Shown here piece after piece: positions 11,988 to 23,879 of a DNA stretch of 64,000 bases (position 1 is the first letter of the stretch; each line of letters starts with the position of its first letter). Below the pieces are notes generated by a model that worked only from the letters and a program-made list of their open reading frames with translations, ran no database searches and was not told where the DNA came from. The position numbers were made by a program, and so were the translations under genes. Source of the DNA: Nigrospora sphaerica (taxonomy: Eukaryota > Ascomycota > Sordariomycetes > Amphisphaeriales > Apiosporaceae); NCBI GenBank assembly GCA_018287875.1, contig JAGVVL010000009.1:1240001-1304000 (forward strand), read 5' to 3'.

Positions 11988-13066
11988 TCACTTCCGGAAA
12001 TCGGGTGGCTCCCTTCCCATTTTATTTTGTCGATATGGAAAACAAGTAAACTTTACGCCATGAAAGTCTTTTGATGCCAAACCCACTTGCTCAATGCCGA
12101 GGGCAGCTCGGATACGCTCCACCAGTTTCATCGACGTCATGGAGGGCCCGAGGAACTCTGCAAGGAAGGGAACGTCGAGCCCAAACTCCATGAAGAGCCA
12201 CTTGCGCCGCCCAGCGTAGAGGAGCGGCATGCGGCGCGGCTTGCCGTCGCCGGCGCCCCCCATGGGGCCGCTCCAGATGCGGTGCGTGAGCGTCCGGAAG
12301 CCCGGGTCCGCCGGCCGGAAGGCCTCGCTGGTGCCTACGCTGCCCGTCGTGTCCGCGACGCCCACCTGGCCGATGCCGCCCTCGGTCTGGGTGCGCCACT
12401 GCTCGCGGGTGGCAGTTCGAAGGTGCGCAACAAGGGGCTCCCCGTCGATGCCGTAATGCCCTTCCTCGTCAGGGCGCCCTCCAGATCCTGGTTCGCGGTC
12501 GCAACGCCCACACCGAGAACGATGAGCGCGATGGCTGCGCAGGCTTTCCGGTCCGGGCTGTAACGGTGGCATACCAGTGCGCCCAGAAACGCATCGGCGG
12601 CCGCGCAGTTGGCCTGACCCGGTGTTCTCGACGTACCCGACATCGAGCCGGTCACTAGAAGAACCCGAGCGCCATGTCAGCCCAGCAGCTTGCAAATTGA
12701 CCTTCCCGTAGGCTTTGGGTCGCATCGCGGCCTGTCACTCCTCAAATCCCATGCTATGGACTCAGCCACCCCGTAGACTTCTACGTCAAACCCTGTAAAC
12801 AGTAGTTTGGGAAGGGCAGACTTGCTCGCAGCCATGGCGGCCTGGACCGCACCGCGGGGAGGGCTATCAGCATGAATTACTGCCGCAGCGCGTCAAGCGT
12901 CATCCATTCGCTGAACTGGGCCACAGCACAACCAAGCGCGGCAATGTTGGACGTCTTGAGCTGGGTGTACCTGGCCATGCGGCCTTCGCAGCGCAGCTTG
13001 ACAGCGCCGACCAGAGGCTCCGCCACCATGACCGGCTTGTGCTGGAGTATGTCCACCATGCTGTAG
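11988..13066 (-). pseudogene. Decayed C-terminal part of a highly reducing polyketide synthase
   Basis: The minus strand carries pieces of a fungal HR-PKS in the expected order but in different frames with stops between them. Around 12876-13066 a frame reads YSMVDILQHKPVMVAE and later IAALGCAVAQFSEW, resembling the end of an enoylreductase domain. At about 12690-12735 QAAMRPKAYGKVNL matches the ketoreductase (KR) motif preceding WNLH. At about 12560-12650 TGSMSGTSRTPGQA followed by NCAAADAFLGALVCHR is the KR SSxSGxxGxPGQANYAAAN block in another frame. Then come DPGFRTLTH and, near 12070-12110, KLVERIRAALGIE, resembling the start of an acyl-carrier domain that is cut short. No KS or AT could be found. 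Frameshifts, stops and missing domains make it non-functional. PKS origin is confident; the individual domain borders are approximate. Confidence 0.65.
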
Positions 13067-14449
13067 GAGCAATACCTCGCCCCCGTGTGGAAGTGGACCG
13101 TATCGAGGCTCTCTGTCTGCTAGACACCCTCTTCCGGCCCGAATCAACGAAAGGGGCCCGAGACGGCAGGGGTAAGGTTTTCCATGCGCGACGCAGTACT
13201 CGGTTTCCCTCCCGCCCGCCGTATAAATTTGGCGTACAGCGTTTGCCGCCACCCATCTCGCGACTCGATCGTCTGAAGTTGTCTGATGTCGCAAGCTCCA
13301 AGTCACGATGCTGATGGTAGTCTTTTCGGTAATTTCCCACCATTATGTCAGCCACTTCGGGCAGAAGGGGACGTATTTGGGGCCCCATCAACTCCTGGAG
13401 AATCAGGCCAGCGGACTCCAAAGACTAATGGACAACTTCAAGAAGCTTTCTCCGCCAAGGATTCATTCACATCCCGTGGGTGGAACAGGGAGAACTATCA
13501 ATCGCATAAGTGGCGTCATCAACCATGAACCTCCATTAAGCGGGATTCTGCCAGCCGGGGCCGGAGTCGTTGTCTCTGGGCGACGAGTGGACTTGAAACG
13601 TAAGGCACTTATGATGACGTCCCGTGATGAAGCGTGTGGCGAGGCTTCTCATTGCAGCATCCTTTGGACTGGCTGTGGCTGACATGTATACTCATCGCTC
13701 CCACACAGCCGCCATACTGAAAGCTGGCCGTGCTCGCTTCGTTCATTCCGAGGACAACGATTGTCGGGGATGGCATCGCCCGGGCGGGTCGGCCGGTCAG
13801 CCGAGGACGGAAATCAAGAGTCCGCCCGGGGCTCGCCGGCTTGGCGTCCGAGTAAGACGGAGAGATCGCCGGGCCGAGGGATACGGTGAGCTTTTCCGCG
13901 CCACCTACCTATAATAACTGCTCAGGTGCGGCCTGCGCAATCCACCATCAACTCGCCGGCAGACGCCATGTCTGTGATCATTCCTGACGCATCATCAGCC
14001 GAGATGAGGAATGGAGGTTGGCGGCCCTCACCCGCGCCTTCTCATCACATAGACGGCCCACTCCCCCCCCGGCCAGGCATGCATCCATCCAACCCGAGCC
14101 TGGGCAAGGGATTTGACGCTTCACCCCATCGGGTCATGAACGAAGATGGCAGCGGCCCAACCAACCCTCGGCCGCGGGGGCCGAAATCCAGTTTCGACCT
14201 ATTTCAACAGGGGCCCCGCCTTCTGTCCCCAACCCGGACCGGCTGTGACGACGGGGGGCGGAGACGAGCCACATCCGCGGTGAAGGGTTGCGATGCCGCC
14301 TGTCGCGTGCCCCCGGGTCCCGCGGCGCGAACTAAGTACACAGCACCTAGCGAACACATGAGTGTGACTGCTTTGGTTGTCAGTACGTTTCTATCTGGAC
14401 CCCCGACGCAGGTAGCTATCATTGCCACGAACGCTCCCTCGGTGATTTA
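13067..14449. other. Uncertain region beside the PKS relic
   Basis: Several open frames of 90-175 codons exist on both strands, but none shows a domain I can name and none continues the PKS clearly. It may be more heavily decayed sequence of the same cluster or unrelated non-coding DNA. Confidence 0.3.
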
Positions 14450-15950
14450 ATTCCACCATTCAAGAACCGCTCGTTGGCTGACACATTTTGGCTCGTTTTC
14501 AAGTAACACATCGTTGGCAGCCCAGGTTGAGGCTCGATTTTGCCTGAACCGGAGCTCTGCAAGATGATCTCGCACCAAAACACGCCCTCATCCGTGATTA
14601 AGATTTGACCAAGAGAACCCTTTATTCCTACCCCTTAGGATCGAGGTAATTCATAAAGCTTGGTTGGACAAAGCCTACTTATCGGAGGCCACATGTGATC
14701 TTGTGTGCATAGCACGTGATGCAAGCATAGTAGGCTCTATTCAAATCCGAGTTGAAACATCCATGATGCAAACCCACACAACTGACTGACGCCAAGACAA
14801 TGCTGCGTAGTGAGAAGAATGCAGATTTCAAAGAGTAGAAGATGTTGTATTCAGATTACCGAATCAGGAATTCATGGAGTGCACAATGACGAAACCCCGA
14901 CGTGTATTCCAAGAAGGATGCCACTGTGGAGAGATGGTGGAGAATCAGTAAGAACAAATTGTATAGCTGCACACGTGATCAGCGTAATGTGAATATGTGT
15001 GATTTTGTTCCTAAGGGTCTCAGTACAACATGACTAATAACTTGATCCAGACAAAAGTCATTAAACCGCAAAGCAAACCATGTGTATCACAGGTCCTCGC
15101 TGTTATACATGATCTAAGATACCCAGAGATAGGCCCAGCCTCACCTATGGGCGAAAAGACTGAAGATTTTTTTTAAAAAAAAAAAAAAAAAAGCCACTTC
15201 GTCATCGGCTGAGCTGAAGCCACACGATAGTCGACACATGACGAAAATGGACTCGAATAATTGGTTGGATCGTGCGCCTACGCGAGCGAGGAAAGCCACC
15301 GGCAGCTGTGAATGGCAGGATTTGCTCGCCGATGCGTACAATTTCATCGCAGTTGCGAACTTTGATATCACAGGCCAAAAAAACTACCGAGAGCGCCTCC
15401 AAGGCGCCCAGCTGGCGGTGGCGTGGGCATCTGTTTCTCCCCTGGGCACGGCAAAGGACTTTGGGCTGTTCAGCCCAAGTATATTGATTATATTTAGTCA
15501 CTGGCCATATCAACAAGTATCATAAATAGGAACGCTTTATTTATGCTCCTCGTGCATCCAGTGTGTCCTGCTCTCCGTGGATGATGTCTATCCTGTCCCC
15601 CCTGCAAGACAATCTGAACACTGCCGCCCAAATAGTTTTTCGAACTACGATCGTTTCACAAACTCGCTATTCTTCACATAAACTTGGTACTCTTTACACC
15701 CGCCCTTCTTTCGCAGTTACGCGTTTTTTATTTTCTTAAATATGCCCCCCCTTCTTCTCATCCCTTTGAAAGGCACACTCCATAATGATACAATTTAATT
15801 AGGTCACTCCAACTCGTATCCCACACAAATAATAATGAACGCGCGTCACACACCAATGCTTCAGACAACCCAAAAATCCCAGAAAAGTCTTGCGAGCAAC
15901 TTTTTTTTTTAAAAAAAATTACGCCAAGAAACCCACACTTGCCGATGGGA
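14450..15950. other. AT-rich island
   Basis: Base composition changes visibly from GC-rich flanks to AT-rich sequence with only short open frames. Two oligo(T)-oligo(A) dyads stand out: T8A18 at 15167-15192 and T10A8 at 15901-15918. No transposase motif or terminal repeats were recognised. It could be a mutated transposon relic or simply a non-coding island. Confidence 0.5.
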
Positions 15951-15993
15951 TTTACAACCTCAACACATATGGGGCACCGGTTTGTCAAAGAAG

Positions 15994-17292
15994 TCAACTC
16001 CGTTCGTCAACCGGCTCGTAAAACAAGGACCACGTTGCTTCCCAGACCTTGGTAAGGATTTCTCCGGATTGTTTGATCATGGCTGCCGGGCCCGTCACGT
16101 CGGCGTCTAGGTTTGTACCGTTCATATGCGTCGAAGAGGGATTCCGGGTCGGCCGAGGAAGGGAGCCGGTATTGGGGCCTTCGCCCCCCACCTCGCCTGC
16201 TGACACTTCGCTCAACGAGGAATTTTCAGTAAGTTCCGGTGGTGGTGATGGTCCGGCGCTGGCAACCGGTCGGTGATCGCTATCGGCGTCTGGGTCACGG
16301 GCCGCGGTGTTTTTGTTGGTCTTGTTCAGGTTTACCAGCTGCATACCGCGCTGTGGCGAGTCGGATGGCGAGTCAGATGACGAGTATTGCCTGCGGCAAC
16401 GCAGATAGGGCGCGACCAGGGTGGCGATGATGTTGAGGATGTTGCCGATCCCTGCCGTAACGATTCCTATGATTGCCAGCCTGATGCCGACAGCGGAATC
16501 TGTTCGCGTCCGTCAGTCTCCACCTGTTTATCATGGGTCCTACTTGAACTCGCAGTATGTCGGCTCCGAGACGTCATCAAAACTGCCTTGCCGAGCAGAG
16601 CCATTGGCTGGGCTAAAATTATATCGGGAAGGGGGAAATCTTCTCCTCACTGCAGTTTTGGACGCTTCTGTTATAATTAAAACGTACCAACGGGTGAGGG
16701 TTCAGTTGTATCGGTAGGTCCGGGCCGTTCTTCGCAACAATCATTTTTCTTATTGGCGGGTTTTCCTAGTTCATGCTTGTTGGAATCTCCAGTTGGAGGT
16801 ACCGGCTGTGGTTTCAGGCACCAGTCAGAATGGGTAACTTGCTCCGAATAAAGGGGGGTTAACTGACGAGGCGAGCAGCAGGCACATCATCGGCGTCGAT
16901 CTCTGGGGGAAACCCCGCCATGACAGTCTGGAGCAGTCACTCTGGTCAGCTGGTCGCCGCTTCGCCGGGGAATCGGGAGCATGAAACTGACGTTCGGTTT
17001 GCCCTGCGCCACGGCGGCAGTCGCGGCTGCGCGGCTGGCATCCCTCACGGCAAGGGTCTTGCCGAATTAGTTCCTGAACGTCGGCCATGAGGTTATGGCC
17101 AAGTTCACTTACCCGAGAAGCGATTGCAACGGCCAGCAACGGCAGAGGTGCTAGTGGTGTACCAATACAAGCGGCCGAGTCACCAGGCAAGGGAATGCCG
17201 TGACATCTGCCGGCGGTGGCACCGAGGATGGGTGCACTATGGCACTCCCATATGGGTAAGAGGTAAATTGGAATGGTATTGATGAGTCTCAT
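15994..17292 (-). CDS. Unknown single-pass membrane protein, six exons
   Basis: Joining 17292-17113, 17057-16992, 16927-16868, 16805-16688, 16639-16544 and 16499-15994 keeps one frame throughout and gives 341 aa ending in EPVDERS. Donors are GTAAGT, GTCAGT, GTCAGT, GTACGT and GTAGGA. Introns are 55, 64, 62, 48 and 44 bp, several with CTGAC or CTAAT branch sites. The protein opens with a short hydrophobic N terminus that could be a signal peptide. A polar Pro/Asn/Lys segment with a double cysteine follows (about 103-140). One strong membrane span, IRLAIIGIVTAGIGNILNII, lies at about 178-205, followed by a basic flank (LRCRRQ) and a long Ser/Pro/Glu-rich tail. No family was recognised. The agreement of five junctions in phase is the main evidence; the two shortest introns and the AAG acceptors are the weakest points. 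An alternative is a shorter protein starting at MALLGKAVLM. Confidence 0.5.
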
Positions 17293-19060
17293 CTGTGCAG
17301 AGATGTGGAGTGGTAGATGTTCGGTATATGTTGAGTGAAGTGAGGTGGGCTTTCCGGGAAGATGGTTTCAGATGATGAAGTGGGAAGAGGAGGGACGGTT
17401 GTGGTGTTGATGAATGGATCAGAAAACGATGTGTCGGGTTTGTTGCTTGTATTTGGGGAGGCCACTGACGCCCTCTCAACCCCTCTCGTCTTGTTACTTA
17501 TGCTGGCTCCTTGAGGTCTAGCGTCGAGCTCTCACGACGAGCCCCATCCGGTCGTGTTGGCGCAGACGTTGCTGAGCTTCAGGTACCCCCTTTGTCTTAT
17601 GCTTCTCTACCTCCTTCCCCAGGCTTTCCATGACACATGGCTTACAACCGATCAGACGCGAAAGCCAGAAGTCTCCAAACTCGAATCTCGATGACGACCC
17701 GGTACACTGGTCACGATGCTGCCTAGCCAAAGATGAACATGAAGCCGTACGAGCTTCCCAAGGCCCAGTTCACCCCCGACCTAGGCAGCCGGAACACCGA
17801 CCTAGCAGAAAAATGCCTCGTATTACAAAGGCTTTGGCCTTCACGGGCAAGCAATGCGTCCACTAAGTGAAGGAGCAACCGTCAGGGCGCTTAAACGGGT
17901 GGCCGGAATCAGGTTCCGGCCCCTCAAGTGTGGGATGACATCAGGGGCTGGCAGTGCGCCCCCTTTCGAGGCAGGGGACCCCCGGATTTGGAAAAATACA
18001 ACGTGCCGGAGTGTCACCGTCATCAAAACTACAGTTGCTGCTCCAGAGGCATTGCCCATCCCCCAGCTTCGTACTGCCGCCGCCCAGTTCCCAGGCTCGT
18101 TACAGAGCAACTCCTGTCACCAGGCAAGGCCAGGCACAAAGGCACAGCCACCTTTTTGGAGACTACCAATAGCAGTGGGAACGCGGAAAAGACGACAATG
18201 TAGCGCCTCTTTGTTTTTCGGTCTGCTGAGACAAGTGACGATGGGCTGGGTGGGCTGTGAAGGACATCCAAGAAAGCACGCTTGGAAGGTACTCAGGCTG
18301 AGCCGGGATCGACCGAAGGCCTCGGCGGCGCCTGAAGCGACTAGGCGGCAACATCCCGTGTTACGGCACTCAGCCACCCTCTCCAACGTTCTTGTGGGCG
18401 TGTAGCGTTGGAGCGACCATACATCCTGTGGGAGGTGACGAGGAAGGAGAGATAGAGTGGTTGAATCGGACCGGAGACGGCTTCGGTGGTTGCAGCGCAA
18501 GGAAACACGTCAGCTCCATACGAATACAGTGTAAGATATCTATAGGGACGCACGACGCGGTCCTTGATTTGGCCTTTGCGAGTAGACGAAAGGGCGGAGG
18601 GAAAAAAAGAAAAAGGATACAAGAAGTGCAATTTGTGAGACCAAAACGTGCAGGGGCTTCCGAGTGCATTATTTTAATGTACAACTAGGCTTGGAAACCG
18701 TCTGCCGTGTATATCACGGTACGAAAATCCAGATGATAACAAATTACCGGCCGGGAAAAATCGGTACACAGTTGCCAGTATCATAAAAAATAGGAGTACT
18801 AATGAAAGCCGATGGGCTAGATGCCGTACTCTAGCAAAATTGTTTACATTCGAGAGCGTGGATTTTACTCGACGCATAAACTTTCTGAATCAGGATCCGT
18901 TGCTTTGGCGACCTACTCTGAACCAAGCTGCCTGCAGAAACCCGGGCCAGATCTTCCTGGGTAAGCGCATATCCAAGTCAGAGCTCGGTACTCCTACAAA
19001 ATCTGTATGCTCCGGGCGAACACAGTTGTTGTCTTCAAAGGGAAATGCCAATAGTTCAGA
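17293..19060. other. Intergenic, no supported gene
   Basis: This stretch lies between the membrane-protein gene and the 3' end of the C2H2-like gene. Open frames on both strands are short and lack domains. I see no clear repeat or RNA gene. Confidence 0.4.
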
Positions 19061-20521
19061 TTATGTCGGGTCAGTGGAAGCGCCAGGAAAGCCCCGGGAG
19101 GCAGCACTGGTCGGCATCGCACTCTGAGCATTATTACCGCAGGGATAGGCCGGGGGGTATGAAGAGACGTATGGCGTGGGGAAGAAAGCAGCAGCGGGAG
19201 GGAACCCAAATGAATGTGCGCCGAAATTGTTCGCTTGCAGTTCGCCGCCGGAATGCGCTGTGTTTGTTGATATTCTCTCCAACGCATCGAAGTAACACGA
19301 CGCGCTCTGAGAGGTATCGAGGTTCAAACTGAATGCTGCCATCCCCGTCTGAAAGGGGGTTTCTTCTGCTGCGGACTTCGCATCTGGCATGAGTGAGCCG
19401 CCAAGGCCTTGTTCGGTACCGGAAATGGTGGCCATTGCCCGATTTGAGTAACCGTCGACTGCCAAGTTTGGGACACCAGCCTCTGCAGTAAAACTACTGT
19501 TGGAATTCCCAGGCCCATAAGGTGTCGCCTCGATACAGGCGTCAATACACCGTGCGGCGATGGCCGTAATCAGGCGAGGATCACTCGGGGCAACATGGCC
19601 AAGATCGTTGAAAATGTGGTCCACAACATTGGGCAACCTATCCTTTGCAATCCGCGCAAGGTACCGAAGACAGGCAGGGGTGTCGTAATCTTGCTGGTTA
19701 GTGTGGTGTACCTTCAGGAGTCGAGCGTTGCCATGGAGTCGATGAATCCCTTGAGATGCACGCAACCGACATTTCCGGTATCCATACTTACATGGTGAGG
19801 GTGGAGACTCGTCAGGAAAGATAATCCTGTACATTTCCTTCCAGCGGTCTTCTTCCGCCATCTGAGATTTGTACTTTGACCGGTTTCGCAGCTTCGCTAT
19901 CTGACCCGGGCTGAGCTCCAAGGTGGCGCCGTTGTTGGCAACGACCTGGCATGACTTTTCGGTCCTCCGGTGTGCGAGGATATCTGAGGCCGTCGAGAAC
20001 TTTTCTAGGCATCGATCGCACACCAGTCCGGATCCCGTATGTCGTCTGTAAAGATGTTCCCTGTTTCGGAGGCCAGTTGTCAGTCCCGCATAGGTAGGTA
20101 TGTGTCGTGGAATGTGAACTGACTTGACCCGTAATACCGACGGCCACCCAGGTCCGGAACATCCTCTGGCAGTACGATGAAGCTCGGCATCATGTTTATA
20201 AAATGGACAGGCAAATAGCCTGCCGGTGAATCTGTCTCCTTCGCCCTCCTCGGGACAGTAGTCCGCGAGCTTCCTTTTGCTACTCCGGCTTTCACCTGCG
20301 AGACAGGTAGGAGCGGTGGTACCGGGTTGTTTCTGTCGAAGAGTACGCAGTGTGGATTCGATATCGCCTTCGGGGTTATCATTCCCAACATGGTTTGGAG
20401 CCATGAGCCCGTAGTGTGAGTATCGTGTCGGATTCTTTGGTCTGGATTCACAATAACTGGCACAAGTGCTGGAAGGCTTGATTTTACCAATCAAAAACAG
20501 ATAGGGTACGAGAGCCTTCAT
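19061..20521 (-). CDS. C2H2-like zinc-finger regulator
   Basis: Exons 20521-20124 and 20060-19061 with a 63-bp intron (donor GTCAGT, acceptor CAG) give 465 aa. The junction restores SVLRVKEHLYRRHTGSG. The core FACPFYKHDAELH, then CSGPGWPSVLRVKEHLYRRH, is the conserved block of a large fungal family with an atypical C2H2 finger, and CDRCLEKFSTASDILAHRR forms a second finger-like motif. The intron is a multiple of three with no stop, so unspliced RNA would still be translated with 21 extra residues breaking the first finger. The C terminus is Ser/Ala/Pro-rich and without structure. A second in-frame ATG at 20404 (MAPNHVGN) is a reasonable alternative start because the first 39 residues look unlike the family. 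It is probably a nuclear DNA-binding or regulatory protein; targets are unknown. Confidence 0.75.
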   Translation of the reverse strand: MKALVPYLFLIGKIKPSSTCASYCESRPKNPTRYSHYGLMAPNHVGNDNPEGDIESTLRTLRQKQPGTTAPTCLAGESRSSKRKLADYCPEEGEGDRFTGRLFACPFYKHDAELHRTARGCSGPGWPSVLRVKSVHIPRHIPTYAGLTTGLRNREHLYRRHTGSGLVCDRCLEKFSTASDILAHRRTEKSCQVVANNGATLELSPGQIAKLRNRSKYKSQMAEEDRWKEMYRIIFPDESPPSPCKYGYRKCRLRASQGIHRLHGNARLLKVHHTNQQDYDTPACLRYLARIAKDRLPNVVDHIFNDLGHVAPSDPRLITAIAARCIDACIEATPYGPGNSNSSFTAEAGVPNLAVDGYSNRAMATISGTEQGLGGSLMPDAKSAAEETPFQTGMAAFSLNLDTSQSASCYFDALERISTNTAHSGGELQANNFGAHSFGFPPAAAFFPTPYVSSYPPAYPCGNNAQSAMPTSAASRGFPGASTDPT

Positions 20522-23500
20522 AACCTCAAGATAAAAAGAAAAGCCAGACTTCGAGTCTTACGCTGCAACACACGTCACATATTTATGGGGAAGTACCTAT
20601 TTAGCTATCTAGGGCCTCGGTTACGGGTGCAATGCGTTTTGATGTGAACTCGGTCTTTGACGGGACTTGAAAAGCGCAATGCATCCGACTTCAATTCCTT
20701 TTGGCGTTCACGCGTCTGCCGAAGCACATCTGACACTCGTTGAGCTACCAATAGGGGGTGTACCATAAACACACCGGTTTCCACCGGCCCTGTGGTCAGC
20801 TGCTTTATCGCCGATATAGATGACACACCGCGTCAGCCGGCATGATCGTTACCCCTGAACCCAAATGGTGCAATCCCCCGCCCAGCCCATGCATCATCTC
20901 CGATTCGATCCATGTCAGGTAGACTTTTCAGGCCGGTGCTCAGTATTTTGCGAGCTTCCCATGCAGTCAAAAACTACTCTGCCGCCGCTGGGCGTCTTAG
21001 CGAGCCGGCTCAGCCTAAAAAACAATTTTGTAACACAGTCTCACAAGGCTGTTGGGTATAAACATGGCAACACGATCCTGGGCATCAGCCCGCCATCGTA
21101 AGGAGCCGTCTTAGATTCAAGAATACGACGATGGAGAATCTCACGCGTTTCACTGGCATTCGTCTCTGCGGACGGTGAGTGGCCCCTCATGATGCTGAAC
21201 AGAGAGATGGCTAGGGGAAGCGGCTTGTTTTGCCGCCCTACCTATTATACTGCGGGTCCCGACGCATATACCTGGTAGTACATACCTCTCTTAAAACAGG
21301 GACAAACAAATAACCACACCCATTGATGGTGTGTTGACCCTGTGCGGGCTGCCTACCGCAGGCATAGCCATTCACGGATAGCCATCGCTGTGGTAGGCGT
21401 TCTTGGCTTGTACTATGAAGCGCCATCATCACATACCAAAAGGCGAGCTTGCCTTTATGGGCGTAAATCTGTCGTTTCCAGCTTGTCTCTCGTCTTTGGA
21501 TACGGTCATGCGATTTTCGGTGCCTTACAGGTAGAAATACTCGACCTTTGTCCGCTTGATCTGCCGGGTGGAGTCGGGCCCCAGCGATCCGGGGTCGCTC
21601 GAAGTTATGCTGTATGGGAGCATGGTGGCTATGTATGCAGTATTATATTTTTCTAGGCATGAACGGATGCTTGCGAGAACCGGGAGTGCGGGAGTTTGTC
21701 CGGCAGCTGGTGAAGCAGCTCGTCCCGCGGCAGCATAGGTGGCTTGGGCTGCGCTGAAACCTGTATACGCGCCTTGAGTTTGCTTTTCTTTGGGGCTTTC
21801 AGCCATCGAGAACCCGGTGGCCTCTCGGCGTCCGGGTTGATTGCAAAGCGGCAAAATGGAGGCTCATTGGACAAATGTGACGCCCTGTCGTTGGTCATGA
21901 GGTCGCTCTCTAGTCTGTTGTGGCGAGCGCGCGGCAACGCCAGTGCGTATCACCCCTTGTTGATCTAGGTCAAGGTGCACTCTCCGGGAGACCAGGCAGC
22001 AGGTTTGCGAAGCGTAATGGGCTGCTGCATGGCAATCCGCGACTAGCCCCTCGATACCCGAGTTTTCGCTATGGCTATGCTCCGGCTTTGGTCTTGGTGT
22101 CTCCGTCCACTTGGGGACCGTCATAGTGGCCGCTTGTCGTGCTTTTTATGCCGTCATCAGGTGGTGCCACCAAGCCCGTATCGAAGGGAGAGGGCGGACT
22201 GGCCCACGAACAAGCGCTTGAGCAAGCAGCCTCACGGAGGCCAAATACCTCTCTCTGGCGTGATCTTACTGTCTCACAAGTCCCGCCAAACCCCTTCGAT
22301 ACCTTTTGCTCCTTGATGCCGGTGAGCCGGCACGGTTTAATCTTTCATAGCCCTCATCTCAGTAACATCTATCAAATGCTGTGTTCGGCGCCTGTAAGTG
22401 CACTGCAGGTTTTGTCATCTTCATAGTTTGGTCATGTACACCGCTGGCGTTGTGCTTTACCTTGCCTATTCTTATTGACTGCGTCTGGAAAGCGGTCATC
22501 TAGGCATGCCTTAACACTTTAAGCCCCTGGCATACTTGTATCACAGTGGTAGCGGATGCGGGTGCGATTGCAGACATACGGAGTAGAAAGCGCCCCCATG
22601 AAGTCATCGAGCAAAGATGCGGGGGCACCAAAGTCGAGTACAATCACGCGGGTCGGAGCAGCCTCGCAAATGCACAACATTGCGTCTTCCATGGGGCCGC
22701 CCATTGGATAGCGGGGGACAGCGGGATTTGGTTGTCGGTACATCGCGGTTCCGCGCGAGCTGTCAGGTCGGACTGTGACCTCCTTGGCCGGCGGCCGAAA
22801 GACTCACCTCCCACGGCACAGCCGAGGTTGGCGTTCTCGTTTACCTAGGGGAGCTGCGGGAGACCGAGGCGATGAACAGAATTGGTAGTCGCTTCGGCTG
22901 CAGGGAGAACGGCCCGGTCCCTGCACGGGGCCGAGTCAGATACAGGAAGAAGCAGGCGCTCGAAGGCGGCGGGCGGTCCACGGACACTGGTAGGCGTCCC
23001 GCCCGTGCAGGAGCGTTCCCCTTCATGGGCAGCTGAGATTGCTGGAGCGGAGGGACGAGCTCTTTATGCGGTCGAGTCTCAGGAAAATCACGGATAGCGG
23101 GCCAAGTGTTGTCCTGTCTGGATACGATATGATTGTGCGATTTGGGACACATGGCGCCTTTTTCGGCTGAGCCGTACGGGGTCGGTGTCTGTGGCCGTGG
23201 GAGGGAAGAATGGTAGAGAAAGCGTATCGCCCGGTGAAGCTTGTGCCGACAAACCCGTCGCGGCCCATCCCGTTACATCACCTTCCCCAAACTAACCGTC
23301 GTGTAACTATGACGCAGCGGAAAGGTTCGAACCAGGTATGTGGCTTCTTGGCGGCTTCAGGATGGTCTTGTATACCAGGCCGGAAGGAGGTTCCAACGGG
23401 TGTTGCTTTGATGAAATACGTACCGAGACAAGCAGACAGTCTGCTGTTGGACTCGGCAGCAATGGTGTCTGTTGTCTTCTTCGACCTCATCACCAACGAA

Positions 23501-23879
23501 AACACGCGCTCGACAACGCCGACGCTCGCGATTGATCTCTGCAGCCTCCTCGCCGCCGTCAACACGTGGGTACTGACCGAGAGCCGCCGCTGCCGCGTCT
23601 GGAACCTTTTTCTGCGCCGTTATGTCCAGCTGGTTGACCGCCGCTTCTACCTTTCTGTGGTTGGAAGATGGGAAGGAGTTGGGTTTCTTTGACGATCTTT
23701 ACGGAGTTCTGGAAGGCCGTCTGTGAGTACACAGAATTCCGTTGACTGTTGCCCCGATTATCAATAGCCCGTGTACAGGAGGCACCAGAAACAGAAATAG
23801 CCATAGGACTTCTCTACGGAAATCGGCGATAGGAACTCCCGGCCGCGATCAACAGCGCTCTGCCACGGTTGAAAGCAAC
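20522..23879. other. Gene-poor region with possible relic fragments
   Basis: No complete gene is supported. Minus-strand frames at 21525-21854, 21653-21937 and an ATG-started one at 22519-22743 (74 aa, containing AAPTRVIVLDFGAPASLLDD) look more protein-like than random, but I cannot assign them. The stretch probably belongs to the same decayed accessory segment as the PKS and MFS relics. Confidence 0.3.

Noticed and set aside
20640..20770. tRNA-like pattern on the minus strand (TAGCTCAACGAG, later TTTTCAAGTCCC)
   Set aside because: Box A- and box B-like words are present, but acceptor and anticodon stems do not pair.
22519..22743. 74-aa ATG-started minus-strand frame
   Set aside because: Protein-like wording but no family, no splice partners and no signal peptide; could be a relic or chance.
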